Below are positions 8,701 through 16,522 of a stretch of 64,000 bases of DNA, in pieces. Where the stretch lies: contig CAZUZS010000009.1 in NCBI GenBank assembly GCA_964624795.1, positions 1 to 64,000 on the forward strand, read 5' to 3'. Each line of letters opens with the position of its first letter. Position 1 is the stretch's first letter. The position numbers and the translations under genes were made by a program. Origin of the DNA: CAZUZS01 sp964624795 (GTDB lineage: Bacteria > Calditrichota > Calditrichia > RBG-13-44-9). A model generated the notes under the pieces. It saw only the letters and a list, made by a program, of their open reading frames with translations, was not told where the DNA came from and did no database searches.

Positions 8701-9094
8701 GGAAAGGCATCCCAAGCTGGCGCCGGTTTCCACTTCCACCGATGGTGTATTTTTGGCCGGAACCTGCCAGGGACCGAAAGATATCCCGGACACCGTGGCA
8801 CAAGCCGGAGCCGCCGCTGCCGAATCTCTGGCGCTCATTGACCGGGGAATGGTGGAGCTGGAACCGAACACCGCCTGGATTAATGAAGAGGAGTGCTCAG
8901 GCTGCCAGACTTGTGTGACAATGTGCCCGTTCACGGCCATCAGTTATGATAAAGAAAAAGGTATCTCGGTGGTGAACGAAGTGCTGTGCAAAGGATGCGG
9001 AACGTGTGTTTCGGCATGCCCCAGCGGCGTTGCCCGCCAGCACCTCTACCTGGACGAGCAAATTTTCTCGGAGATTGAAGGAGCGCTGGTTTAA
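5732..9094 (+). CDS. hdrA: HdrA-like flavoprotein with an inserted GltD/NfnB-type NAD(P)H module
   Basis: The protein has 1120 residues. HdrA sequence occupies about 1-275: an N-terminal CxC, an FAD-binding GGGIAG at 152-157, the HdrA LDCAAC motif at 194-199, and C248-x2-C251-x2-C254-x3-C258. It resumes at about 780-1120, ending with two ferredoxin clusters (C1055-C1065 and C1086-C1096). Between them lies a glutamate-synthase small-subunit-like block: Cys-rich Fer4_20 type (298-349), FAD GSGPSG (393-398), and a second nucleotide fold GGGNSA (523-528). A further Cys cluster follows at 758-774. HdrA is the electron-bifurcating flavoprotein of Hdr complexes. The insert suggests pyridine-nucleotide exchange (inference). 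Confidence 0.92.
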   Translation: MKNNGEIKVGVYVCHCGANIAGKVNIPEVVEFAQKLPNVEIAREYKFMCSDPGQDLIKQDIKNLGVNRVLVASCSPLMHEVTFRRAVQEGGENPYFFHMANIREHVSWVTDNSDRATDKAKALIAAGVKRVYFNEALEKRHVPVHPDAMVVGGGIAGIQAALTLADSGKKVYLVEREPSIGGHMAKFDKTFPTLDCAACILTPKMTQVAAHSNIELLTYSEVQAVDGYVGNFKVSVRKKARFIDEEACTGCGECAKVCPVEIASEFDEGFGMRKAIYRPFPQSVPNTYTISRKGMPPCQATCSLHQNAQAYIKLISGGRFEEALDVILRDNPLPSICGRVCSHPCMSMCSRNRVDDAINVPGLKRFVTDQFPNFELPVPDPSLKRKEKIAIVGSGPSGLMCAYELRQRGYQVQIFESEPMPGGMLSMGIPAFRLPRHILNEEIDRMEKIGVSIKLNTRIGKDLSLKDLQEKYDAVYLAIGAGREKQLNIPNENLHGIWGGIDFLKRVNSGEQIKLGKRVLVIGGGNSAIDAARTAARTGAAEVTIVYRRSRNEMPADQLEIDEAEKEGVRFYFNAVPREFVGKNRVSGLECIRTRLGHPDETGRRRPVPIPGSEFTLPCDAVIVTIGQMPDLASLRDRLGLGITQWDTFVADPMTLETNIPGIFAGGDCVTGPDVVVNAMFAGRKAAISIDRYFNKQDMVEGRELEGAFEPTFEFDTDGVPVKWRIEVPALEIEQRRSFDEVHSGYTPEMAMEEAARCLACAGCCDCELCVSACEAKAIDYHQKDEIKEIEVGSIIVATGFKSFNAERMPQYGYKTLSNVYTSLEIERLINAAGPTGGEIMLRDGNKPQSVGIIHCVGSRDVNHNRYCSRVCCMYSLKFAHLLGERTGAEIYNFYIDMRAFGKGYEEFYDRVLEEGAHMIRGRVAEVTDVALDPSEEGKLVIRVEDTMIGMVRRIPVDMVVLSTGLEPQPDAQEVRRIFNMSCSNEGFFLERHPKLAPVSTSTDGVFLAGTCQGPKDIPDTVAQAGAAAAESLALIDRGMVELEPNTAWINEEECSGCQTCVTMCPFTAISYDKEKGISVVNEVLCKGCGTCVSACPSGVARQHLYLDEQIFSEIEGALV

Positions 9095-9153
9095 GGTGGG
9101 ATAAGAGAGTGTGAAAGCTAAAGTGAAACCTCAACTTAAGAGAGAAGACAAGT

Positions 9154-9230
9154 TGTCATTTCCAGAAGCTTGCGACGAGAAATCTTGTATTGTTGCTGCT
9201 TTAGGATTTCTCACTACGTTCGAAATGACA
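9154..9230. repeat. Palindromic intergenic repeat ending in TGTCATTTC/GAAATGACA
   Basis: A 77-bp element with perfect 9-bp terminal inverted repeats lies between hdrA and mvhD. The interior holds further partly complementary segments (GAGAAATC near 9178 and GGATTTCTC near 9204). It resembles small non-autonomous repeats dispersed in many environmental genomes and does not encode protein. Confidence 0.6.
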
Positions 9231-9300
9231 GTCCTACCAATCTCTGAGGTCTTAGGAAATAAAAATCAACTTTAAGAATATAGAAAAGAGGAAACATCTC

Positions 9301-9762
9301 ATGCATGAGCCAAAAATTGTTGCATTTTTCTGTACCTGGTGCACCTACACTGCCGCCGATCTGGCCGGCACCGCTCGTATGACTTATGCACCCAATGCCA
9401 GGATCATCCGGGTCATGTGCTCCGGGCGGATCGATCCGCAGTTCGTGATGGACGCTTTCCGGCAGGGTGCGGACGGCGTACTCATCGGCGGCTGTCATCC
9501 CGGGGACTGCCACTACCAGGAGGGAAATTACAAAGCATTGCGCCGGGTGAACCTGCTGCACCGATTGATGGAGCAGATGGGAATCGAGAAAAAGCGGCTA
9601 CGGCTGGAATGGATTTCCGCTTCGGAGGGAGAGCGAGTGCAGCGGTCAATAAATGAAATGGTGGACGAGCTACGCGTCCTGGGGCCGTTGCAGATTTCCG
9701 AAACGGCGTCGCCGGAAGTCCTTCAAGAGAGCGAGGTTATTCACGCAGAAGAGAGAATTTAG
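9301..9762 (+). CDS. mvhD: Hydrogenase iron-sulfur subunit MvhD
   Basis: This 153-residue MvhD/FrhD-type protein has conserved cysteines C11, C14, C40, C65 and C70, including a CTWC motif and the CHPGDC segment typical of the family. In methanogens MvhD carries a [2Fe-2S] cluster and bridges the hydrogenase to HdrA. A GAGGA ribosome site precedes the ATG at 9301. It lies downstream of hdrA in the same operon, after a repeat element. Confidence 0.93.
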   Translation: MHEPKIVAFFCTWCTYTAADLAGTARMTYAPNARIIRVMCSGRIDPQFVMDAFRQGADGVLIGGCHPGDCHYQEGNYKALRRVNLLHRLMEQMGIEKKRLRLEWISASEGERVQRSINEMVDELRVLGPLQISETASPEVLQESEVIHAEERI

Positions 9763-9777
9763 CCGTGGTTATACGGT

Positions 9778-9847
9778 GACAGGATTGACAGAATGCGCAG
9801 GATTTAATATGCCTTGTTATCCGGTTAAACCCGTTAATCCTGTAAAA
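9778..9847. repeat. ACAGGATT/AATCCTGT intergenic inverted repeat
   Basis: GACAGGATT-type units (from 9778) are followed by an inverted copy ending GTTAATCCTGT (to 9843) in the mvhD-mvhG spacer. Direct and inverted units of the same kind occur at 23574-23634 and 23876-23912. A short run of CCGTG(A/C)A-type units follows at about 9862-9885. Confidence 0.5.
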
Positions 9848-9938
9848 AGGAGTCATATTCCGTGAATATCCGTGCAAATCCGTGGCAGAGATGCTTTAAT
9901 GTTACCGGGAAATAAAATCAAAATTGAGGAATAAAACC

Positions 9939-10931
9939 ATGTCCAAACCTAAAGTCGCTTTTTACTGGTGCGCCAGTTGCGGCGGATGCGAAGAGGCGGT
10001 CGTCGATCTGGCGGACAAAATACTTGCCGTTGTGGAAGCAGTCGATATTGTCTTCTGGCCGGTCGCACTGGATTTCAAGAAGTCCGATGTCGAGCAGATG
10101 CAGGACGGGGAGATCGATGTCGCGTTTATCAACGGGGCAATTCGCCTCAGCGAGCAGGAGGATATGGCACACCTGCTGCGGCTGAAATCGAAAATGGTGA
10201 TCGCCTTTGGAAGCTGTTCACACCTGGGCGGCATTCCGGGATTGGGAAATTTGTGGAATCGTGAAACGATTTTCGAAAGAGTCTATCATGAGACACCCTC
10301 GCTGGAACCCGGCAGCCAGACAGTTCCGCAGCAAATGACTGCAATGAATGGGCACCAACTGGAGCTGCCGGAATTCGATAACACCGTCCGCCACCTGAAC
10401 CAGGTAGTGGACGTGGATTACTACCTGCCCGGTTGCCCGCCTACCCCGGATTTACTGTTCAATGCACTGCAGGCCATTCTAAAAGGGGAACTCCCGCCCA
10501 AAGGCAGTGTGCTGACACCGGACAAAGCGTTGTGCGAGGAGTGCGAGCGGAATAAAACCAAGCCGGAAAAATTGTGGCTTAAGGAAATCAAACGGGTGCA
10601 GGAAGTCGAGATCGATCCCGAAAAATGCCTGCTGGCACAGGGCATTATCTGCATGGGACCGGCTACCCGCACCGGTTGCGGTGCCCTCTGCATCAATGGC
10701 AACATGCCGTGCACCGGCTGCTTTGGCCCCACCGATGCGGTGAAAGACCAGGGCGCCAAAGCGCTGTCCGCCATCGCATCCATCATTGAGTACCGGGAAG
10801 AAGAGGATATTGAGCGAATCATGGACAAGATTGTCGACCCCGCCGGCACCTTTTACCGCTACGGGCTGCCGGCATCCCTGTTGAAGCGAAAGAATTTCGG
10901 CCCCGGGCAAAGCAGCTCTGCAAGCAGGTAA
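9939..10931 (+). CDS. mvhG: [NiFe]-hydrogenase small subunit, group 3c (MvhG-like)
   Basis: The N-terminal C11-x2-C14 (in WCASCGGC), GSCSHLGGIPG, the PGCPPTP segment and the Cys-rich C-terminal half match the cytoplasmic MvhG/FrhG small subunit that carries the electron-relay Fe-S clusters. No Tat signal is present, consistent with a cytosolic group 3 enzyme. The ATG at 9939 is chosen because the preceding GAGGA makes a good ribosome site. An in-frame TTG at 9924 would overlap that site. The subunit pairs with the large subunit downstream and feeds electrons to MvhD/HdrA. Confidence 0.93.
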   Translation: MSKPKVAFYWCASCGGCEEAVVDLADKILAVVEAVDIVFWPVALDFKKSDVEQMQDGEIDVAFINGAIRLSEQEDMAHLLRLKSKMVIAFGSCSHLGGIPGLGNLWNRETIFERVYHETPSLEPGSQTVPQQMTAMNGHQLELPEFDNTVRHLNQVVDVDYYLPGCPPTPDLLFNALQAILKGELPPKGSVLTPDKALCEECERNKTKPEKLWLKEIKRVQEVEIDPEKCLLAQGIICMGPATRTGCGALCINGNMPCTGCFGPTDAVKDQGAKALSAIASIIEYREEEDIERIMDKIVDPAGTFYRYGLPASLLKRKNFGPGQSSSASR

Positions 10932-11003
10932 ATACCAGAGAACCGCAATATTTTGCAAGAATAAAATCAGGATTTTAAAATAAACCGATTTGGAGAGTCA
11001 ATC

Positions 11004-12467
11004 ATGTCACAGAAGATTACCATCGATCCCATCACCCGCCTGGAAGGACACGGGAAGATCGCTATTTTCCTGGATGACACCGGAAACGTGGAACATGCCT
11101 ACTTCCAGATTCCTGAGCTGCGGGGATTTGAAAAATTCTGCGAGGGACGGCCATGCGAAGACATGCCGCAGATTACCTCACGGATCTGCGGGGTTTGCCC
11201 CACCGCCCACCACATGGCATCTACCCGGGCGCTGGACGACCTTTACAGAGTGGAACCCACGCCGACAGCCAAAAAAGTTAGGGAGCTTGTTTATAATACC
11301 TTCATGCTGGAAGACCATGCGTTGCACTTTTTCTTTTTGGGCGGACCGGATTTTGTGACCGGACCAGATGCGCCCAAGGCGGAGCGCAATGTCCTGGGAG
11401 TCATTGGAAAAGTCGGGCTGGAGATCGGGCAAAAGGTAATCTCGATGCGAAAACAACTGCGCGATCTGATTACTGAGATGGGCGGCAAAGTGATCCATCC
11501 GGTGCTGGGATTACCGGGTGGTGTTGCGAAACAGATGAAGGAAGAAGTGAGGCAGCGTTTTGAGCAAGCCGCCAGGGATGGAATCGAGTTTGCCCTGTTT
11601 TCCCTGAAACTTTTTGACGATGTGGTTCTCTCCAATTCGTCATATCTCAACCTGATTACATCGGAGGGCTACACCCACCGAACCTATTATATGGGTCTTG
11701 TAGATGACAAAAATTTCGTGAATTTCTACTCCGGATGGATCAGGGTGGTCAGCCCGGAAGGCGAGGAGTTCGGCCGTTTCAGAGTGCAGGACTACCTGAA
11801 CCAGGTTTCGGAACACGTGGAACCGTGGACTTATGTAAAATTTCCGTTCCTTAAACAGGTTGGCTGGAATGGCTTTACCGATGGCAAGGAATCTGGAATT
11901 TATAGCGTGGCGCCACTGGCCAGGCTAAATGCCGCGGAAGGAATGGCCACCCCAAAAGCCAATGAATACTACAAACGATATTTCGAAACGTTAGGTGGAA
12001 AGCCGGTTCATTTCACCTTGGCCAACCACTGGGCGCGTCTCATCGAAATGCTCTATGCCGCAGAGCGGATGCTGGAATTGGCCGGCGATCCCGAGGTTGC
12101 CGGCAAGCAGATCCGTGCTATTCCGGATGCCACTCCCAAAGAGGGATTCGGGGTTGTGGAAGCACCTCGCGGCACACTGATCCACCACTACCAGACAGAT
12201 GAGCGAGGCGTTATCCATAAAGCGAATCTGATTGTTGCCACTCAGAACAACGCCGGGCGAATCGCCATGTCGGTGGATAAGGCGGCGCGGCACGTCATCC
12301 GTGACGGCCACATCGATGATGGTATCTTAAACAAAGTGGAGATGGCATTTCGTGCGTACGATCCGTGTCATGCATGCGCAACTCATGCCTTTCCCGGCGA
12401 AATGCCACTTATCGCAGAGGTGTTTAATTCACAAGGTGAAATTATCAATATCATAAGGCGAAGATAA
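11004..12467 (+). CDS. mvhA: [NiFe]-hydrogenase large subunit, group 3c (MvhA-like)
   Basis: The 487-residue protein has both nickel-binding motifs: L1 with C62-x2-C65 (RICGVC) and L2 with DPC455-x2-C458-x2-H461. A 26-residue tail follows H461, as expected for the C-terminal extension removed by a maturation protease once nickel is inserted. The candidate protease is encoded just downstream. A GGAGAG ribosome site precedes the ATG. The enzyme splits H2 and should drive the attached Hdr complex. Confidence 0.96.
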   Translation: MSQKITIDPITRLEGHGKIAIFLDDTGNVEHAYFQIPELRGFEKFCEGRPCEDMPQITSRICGVCPTAHHMASTRALDDLYRVEPTPTAKKVRELVYNTFMLEDHALHFFFLGGPDFVTGPDAPKAERNVLGVIGKVGLEIGQKVISMRKQLRDLITEMGGKVIHPVLGLPGGVAKQMKEEVRQRFEQAARDGIEFALFSLKLFDDVVLSNSSYLNLITSEGYTHRTYYMGLVDDKNFVNFYSGWIRVVSPEGEEFGRFRVQDYLNQVSEHVEPWTYVKFPFLKQVGWNGFTDGKESGIYSVAPLARLNAAEGMATPKANEYYKRYFETLGGKPVHFTLANHWARLIEMLYAAERMLELAGDPEVAGKQIRAIPDATPKEGFGVVEAPRGTLIHHYQTDERGVIHKANLIVATQNNAGRIAMSVDKAARHVIRDGHIDDGILNKVEMAFRAYDPCHACATHAFPGEMPLIAEVFNSQGEIINIIRRR

Positions 12468-12502
12468 TTTTAAAGAAAAAATGTTGGCCTGCAAAGATAT
12501 TG

Positions 12503-12555
12503 CCCCCCCTTTATCCCCTCCCCTAATGCATTATGGGAGGGGCGGGGGAAGGATC
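12503..12555. repeat. GC-rich palindrome with TAATGCATTA core, copy 1
   Basis: C-rich and G-rich arms (CCCCTCCCC / GGGAGGGGC) flank an AATGCATT core. It lies between mvhA and the maturation protease gene. Two related copies occur at 22066 and 23714. It could form a stable hairpin in the transcript. Confidence 0.7.
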
Positions 12556-12636
12556 AAAAGTAAAAATATGTTATTCGTATAAAGAAGATTATATTCTACT
12601 GGCAGAGCAAATAAGCACATTTTACGAAAATCCAAT

Positions 12637-13158
12637 ATGGAAATAAAAACACTAGTCGCTGGTCTTGGCAACCCTGTCCTGGGGGATGATAGCATCGGCA
12701 TTCGCCTTGTGCGGGATCTGGAAAATGAGCAGGGCGAAAAGTCGTCTCTGCATTTCTCAGAAAGCTGCCAATCGGGGCTCTACCTGATGGATATGTTGCT
12801 TGGCTACCAGCGGGTAATTTTTGTGGATGCAGTCATCAAACCGAAACTACCGATTGGGAAAATAGTCTCACTGCCGCTCCCGGATGAAGCTCAGGGAATC
12901 CAGGGTTGTTCCCCCCATTTTATCGGACTTCAGAGTGTTATCTCATTGGGAAGATCTTATGGCCTGTCCATGCCCGACGAGATTTATGTTTTTGGAATCG
13001 TGATTCACGATGGGACGCTATTATCCGAACGATTGTCCGGACCGATGAGCGAAAAATATGCATCAATTCTCAATGCTCTAAAACGACGGATAGATGATAT
13101 TACGTGCCTGCCATCTCCTTACCAGGATGTCCGTCAACAAATGGCTCCCCTCTCCTGA
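12637..13158 (+). CDS. Hydrogenase maturation protease (peptidase M52)
   Basis: The N-terminal GLGNPVLGDDSIG segment contains the family's nickel-sensing acidic residues, and the 173-residue length fits HycI/HyaD-type endopeptidases. These cleave the C-terminal tail of the large subunit after nickel insertion. The gene sits about 170 bp after mvhA, separated by a palindromic repeat. The usual second acidic residue (in VDAVI) is visible near 69. No hyp genes are in the window. Confidence 0.9.
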   Translation: MEIKTLVAGLGNPVLGDDSIGIRLVRDLENEQGEKSSLHFSESCQSGLYLMDMLLGYQRVIFVDAVIKPKLPIGKIVSLPLPDEAQGIQGCSPHFIGLQSVISLGRSYGLSMPDEIYVFGIVIHDGTLLSERLSGPMSEKYASILNALKRRIDDITCLPSPYQDVRQQMAPLS

Positions 13159-13557
13159 TTTAGCCTACCGGAAGTTTTGTGTTTGGATATCGAATTCCTT
13201 TAATTATGAATTTTCTGTTTCAGGATAATTTACGAGATTTACATCCTATTTGGTTAACCGGACAACACTTCACAAGACAATATCATAAAAAGTAATTTTC
13301 TCTATATATTTTGCTTTTAACAATATATTTTGATTATATTGAATAAAAAATCACAAGAAATCTGAAGACGAAGAAATGGAGAATTGAGAAAGGGAATTGG
13401 AATTACAAAAAGAATCGATTTGAAGTAAAAAAGGGTAATGGAGTAATGTAACCGACAAAAAACGATTTCAGTCTCCGCAAAAATGTCCTGATGCTCCATT
13501 GCTCCGGGCCAGGCAAGCCGTTTGGCTGTAACATCAAAATCACAACCGCGAGGCAAC
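13159..13557. other. Intergenic region before the second sensor kinase
   Basis: The first 270 bases are AT-rich with no clear gene or promoter. The last 125 hold a GGAGTAATG-type inverted repeat. I found no GG-N10-GC sigma-54 site here. Confidence 0.6.
13433..13505. repeat. GGTAATGGAGTAATG / CTCCATTGCTCC inverted repeat
   Basis: A left arm of tandem GGAGTAATG-like units (13433-13448) faces an inverted right arm ATGCTCCATTGCTCC (13491-13505). A related element with GGAGTATTGGA arms sits at 15041-15094, on the other side of the kinase gene. Confidence 0.5.
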
Positions 13558-14979
13558 ATGCTTCCGCAATTCAACCGACTGACCATTGTCGATCAACTCT
13601 TCGCCCTGTTGCGCATTATGGTAATCATCGGTGGAATTCTGTGGGTGCTGCTTTCCCCACTCTCCGGGACCCAGCGAGCAGCTCTTTTTTACGATTTCAG
13701 CTTCTTCTGCATTTACAGTATTATCCTATATGTTTTCATCTTCTATTTCCCACAAAAAATCCACAATATCTACAAAGTGGCGTTGTATCTTGACCTGGTT
13801 TTTCTATTCTGGCTGGTCAGGCTGACCGGCGGTTTTCAGAGCGATTTTTACCTGGCTTTCCTGTTGCTGGTTGCGCTTCATGCGTTCTACTTTGGATTGG
13901 GTTTCGGAATCCGGGTTGTACTTCTGTCCGGTATCATTTATATTTTGGCCGGCGACATTCTGCTTCACTCCGCGAATGTAATTCCCATCGGTTTGCGCAT
14001 CTCCTTTTTTTTCCTGGTCGCTCTCTCCATGGGCCTGCTCTCCCGCAAAGAAGAGGTGGACAAGCAACGCATCCAAAATCTGAACCTCGTCTTGCAGGAT
14101 CAAAGAGCCGAGCTGGAGCAGGAAAAGAACAAGCTGTCCAACATCCTCATGGGGATTGACGCCGGTCTTGTCCTCCTAAACCGGAAACGAGAAATTGTGT
14201 GGATGAATAAAATCAGTGAGCGATGGTTTGGAACGGCCGAAGAGCACCTGGGAAAAGATTGCCGGCAGGCTCTGCTCCACGGAAAGGCGTTGTGCAAAGA
14301 GTGCCCTACCGAGAAAAGCCTGAAGAATGGGAAGATCGAACATACTGAAATTGAACTTCCCGATCTTGACCATCATAATCACTATTTCAGAATTACTGCA
14401 GCCCCGCTTTTTGATGAAGACGGGAATATCACCCGCATCCTGGANNNNNNNNNNNNNNNNNNNNNNNNNNNNNNNNNNNNNNNNNNNNNNNNNNNNNNNN
14501 NNNNNNNNNNNNNNNNNNNNNNNNNNNNNNNNNNNNNNNNNNNNAATGTCCGGCTGCTGGTGCGATACAAAGCGCAAAAAGAGCACAAGGAAATCAAGCT
14601 GAACCTGGCGCATAATTTACCGATGATCATGGGCGAATCCGATACGCTGTCTCAGGTATTTCTTAACCTGATGCTGAACGCCATCGAATTTACACCTGCC
14701 GGCAGGCTCATTGAACTTACAACTGCGGCCAGCGGCAATGCCCATATCTCGATTATCTTAAAGGACGAGGGATGTGGTATCCCCCCGCAAAATATCGACA
14801 AAATATTTAAACCCTTTTTTACGACCAAACCGGTGGGAATGGGAACAGGCCTGGGCTTGCCGATCAGTATGCGAATTGTCAGAAATCATGGCGGGGATAT
14901 TAAAGTGGAAAGTCAACCCAATAAGGGGAGCACATTCACCGTAACCCTGCCGGTGCACAGTGACCCGACCATGATCTGA
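13558..14979 (+). CDS. Multi-pass membrane sensor histidine kinase with Cys-rich PAS (interrupted by gap)
   Basis: About six hydrophobic segments fill residues 14-165, followed by a short coiled coil, a PAS domain and, after 100 N, a HATPase domain (DEGCGI, GLGLPIS). The PAS has a C-x10-C-x2-C pattern, encoded near 14260-14306, that may bind metal or respond to redox. The HisKA phosphoacceptor box falls in the gap and cannot be seen. The frame after the gap fits only if its true length is a multiple of three. The ATG at 13558 has a GAGG site, and a TTG at 13522 is an alternative. The sigma-54 regulator downstream is the likely partner. Confidence 0.85.
   Translation: MLPQFNRLTIVDQLFALLRIMVIIGGILWVLLSPLSGTQRAALFYDFSFFCIYSIILYVFIFYFPQKIHNIYKVALYLDLVFLFWLVRLTGGFQSDFYLAFLLLVALHAFYFGLGFGIRVVLLSGIIYILAGDILLHSANVIPIGLRISFFFLVALSMGLLSRKEEVDKQRIQNLNLVLQDQRAELEQEKNKLSNILMGIDAGLVLLNRKREIVWMNKISERWFGTAEEHLGKDCRQALLHGKALCKECPTEKSLKNGKIEHTEIELPDLDHHNHYFRITAAPLFDEDGNITRILXXXXXXXXXXXXXXXXXXXXXXXXXXXXXXXXXXNVRLLVRYKAQKEHKEIKLNLAHNLPMIMGESDTLSQVFLNLMLNAIEFTPAGRLIELTTAASGNAHISIILKDEGCGIPPQNIDKIFKPFFTTKPVGMGTGLGLPISMRIVRNHGGDIKVESQPNKGSTFTVTLPVHSDPTMI
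14445..14544. other. Assembly gap of 100 N inside the kinase gene
   Basis: Exactly 100 N replace the region between the PAS and HATPase domains. The reading frames on both sides belong to one kinase, but the intervening sequence, and possibly its true length, is missing. Confidence 0.98.
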
Positions 14980-15040
14980 GGAATGGGGCTTACTTATCAG
15001 AGAGGATGAACAGGATAAATTGTGATAAAATGTTGGAGAA

Positions 15041-15094
15041 AAGGAATGCTGGAGTATTGGATTCCAAGACACCATCACTCCAATACTCCTTCAT
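15041..15094. repeat. GGAGTATTGGA inverted repeat
   Basis: Perfect 11-bp arms (GGAGTATTGGA at 15051-15061 and its complement at 15079-15089) lie in the spacer between the kinase and its regulator. Similar flanking bases extend both arms. It is related to the element at 13433-13505. Confidence 0.55.
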
Positions 15095-15148
15095 TTCGGT
15101 CCCATCCCATGAACTTGCTTATTCTGTGACAACGGAGATAAAGTTTAG

Positions 15149-16489
15149 ATGAAGCTTCTAATCGTCGATGACGAAAATTCATTCCGGCAGCATCTGCGGC
15201 ACCTGTTCGAAAGAAAAGGCTACGACGTCGCTGAAGCAGAAAACGGTGCGGATTCGCTTCAGCTTGCCGGGCGGCAGAATTTTGACGCAGTTTTGTTAGA
15301 CATCGTCCTGCCCGACATCGATGGTATCGATATTCTGCAAAATTTAAAAAGGATGAATCCAAACATCCAGGTAATCATGATGACCGGGAATGCCACCATT
15401 GAGAATGCCATTGCGTCCATGAAACTTGGCGCCTACGATTATCTCATAAAGCCGTTTGACCTGGAAGAATTATCTATTCTGGTGGAACGTGCCGGCGAGT
15501 TGGCCCGGCTGCGCCAGGAAAGCGAATTTTTCAGACGTGAATTAGACCGGCAGCGCAAATACGATGAGTTCGTCGGGCAGAGCTGGCACACGCAGCAAGT
15601 GCTTGAGCTGGTTGGAAAAGTTGCGCCCACCAACTCCACCGTGTTGATCACCGGCGAAACCGGCACCGGAAAGGAGCTGATTGCCAAAGCCATTCACCGC
15701 AGCAGCCCCCGCAAGGACAAACCGTTTGTGGTGGTCAATTGCAGTGCCATTCAGGACACATTGCTTGAGAGCGAGCTGTTCGGATATGAAAAAGGCGCAT
15801 TCACCGGGGCGGTAAAAACAAAACGGGGTCTGATCGATATGGCGGCTTACGGTGATCTTTTCCTGGACGAGATCGGCGACGTGAGTCCCGGTTTCCAGAC
15901 CAAGCTGTTGCGCTTTCTGGAAAGCGGCGAGTATCGTGCGGTAGGCAGCACCCACACATCGCGCAGCGAGGTAAGAATTATTGCCGCTACCAACCGGGAT
16001 CTGAAAAAACTCATGCAGGAGGGACAAATCAGGGAAGACCTCTATTTTCGCCTGAATGTTTTCAACATTCACCTGCATCCGCTAAGGAACAGAAAAGAAG
16101 ATATTCCGGTTCTGGTGAACTATTGCCTGCAAAAAATCTGTTTCAGAACCGGGAAATGCATTGGTTCGATCAGCCGCGATGCCCTGCAATTGCTGGAAAA
16201 TTATGATTGGCCAGGGAACGTGCGGGAACTGGAAAATGTGATTGAGCGGGCCACAATTTTATGCGGAGGGGATGAGATCACCCCCAGTGAATTGCCGGTG
16301 GACATTAAATCTCAGGGGGGAACAGCGCGAGCCCGGGGTGATGAGAGATCGCTGGAAGCAATGGAACGGGAACATATCCTGAAAGTGCTCCAGGAAACCA
16401 ACTGGAATAAGACCAGGGCTGCGACAATATTAAACATCACCAAAAAGACCCTCTACCACAAAATTCGGAAATACGGGCTGAGCGAATAG
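15149..16489 (+). CDS. Sigma-54-dependent response regulator (NtrC family)
   Basis: The 446 residues form a receiver (D51, K101), an AAA+ domain with Walker A GETGTGKE (169-176) and an intact GAFTGA loop, and a Fis-type DNA-binding C-terminus. It is a paralogue of the regulator at 548-1888 with the same length and layout. It follows the Cys-PAS kinase and closes the hydrogenase region. It is a candidate activator of the -24/-12 promoter before hdrC. Confidence 0.95.
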   Translation: MKLLIVDDENSFRQHLRHLFERKGYDVAEAENGADSLQLAGRQNFDAVLLDIVLPDIDGIDILQNLKRMNPNIQVIMMTGNATIENAIASMKLGAYDYLIKPFDLEELSILVERAGELARLRQESEFFRRELDRQRKYDEFVGQSWHTQQVLELVGKVAPTNSTVLITGETGTGKELIAKAIHRSSPRKDKPFVVVNCSAIQDTLLESELFGYEKGAFTGAVKTKRGLIDMAAYGDLFLDEIGDVSPGFQTKLLRFLESGEYRAVGSTHTSRSEVRIIAATNRDLKKLMQEGQIREDLYFRLNVFNIHLHPLRNRKEDIPVLVNYCLQKICFRTGKCIGSISRDALQLLENYDWPGNVRELENVIERATILCGGDEITPSELPVDIKSQGGTARARGDERSLEAMEREHILKVLQETNWNKTRAATILNITKKTLYHKIRKYGLSE

Positions 16490-16522
16490 CGCAGAGTGCA
16501 TGGCGCATGGAGCATAGCGCGG
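16489..16522. repeat. Imperfect GCGCATGGA-type tandem repeat
   Basis: About four imperfect 7-10 base units of the GCGCATGG kind follow directly after the regulator's stop codon. They look like a slippage-type intergenic repeat. Confidence 0.45.
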
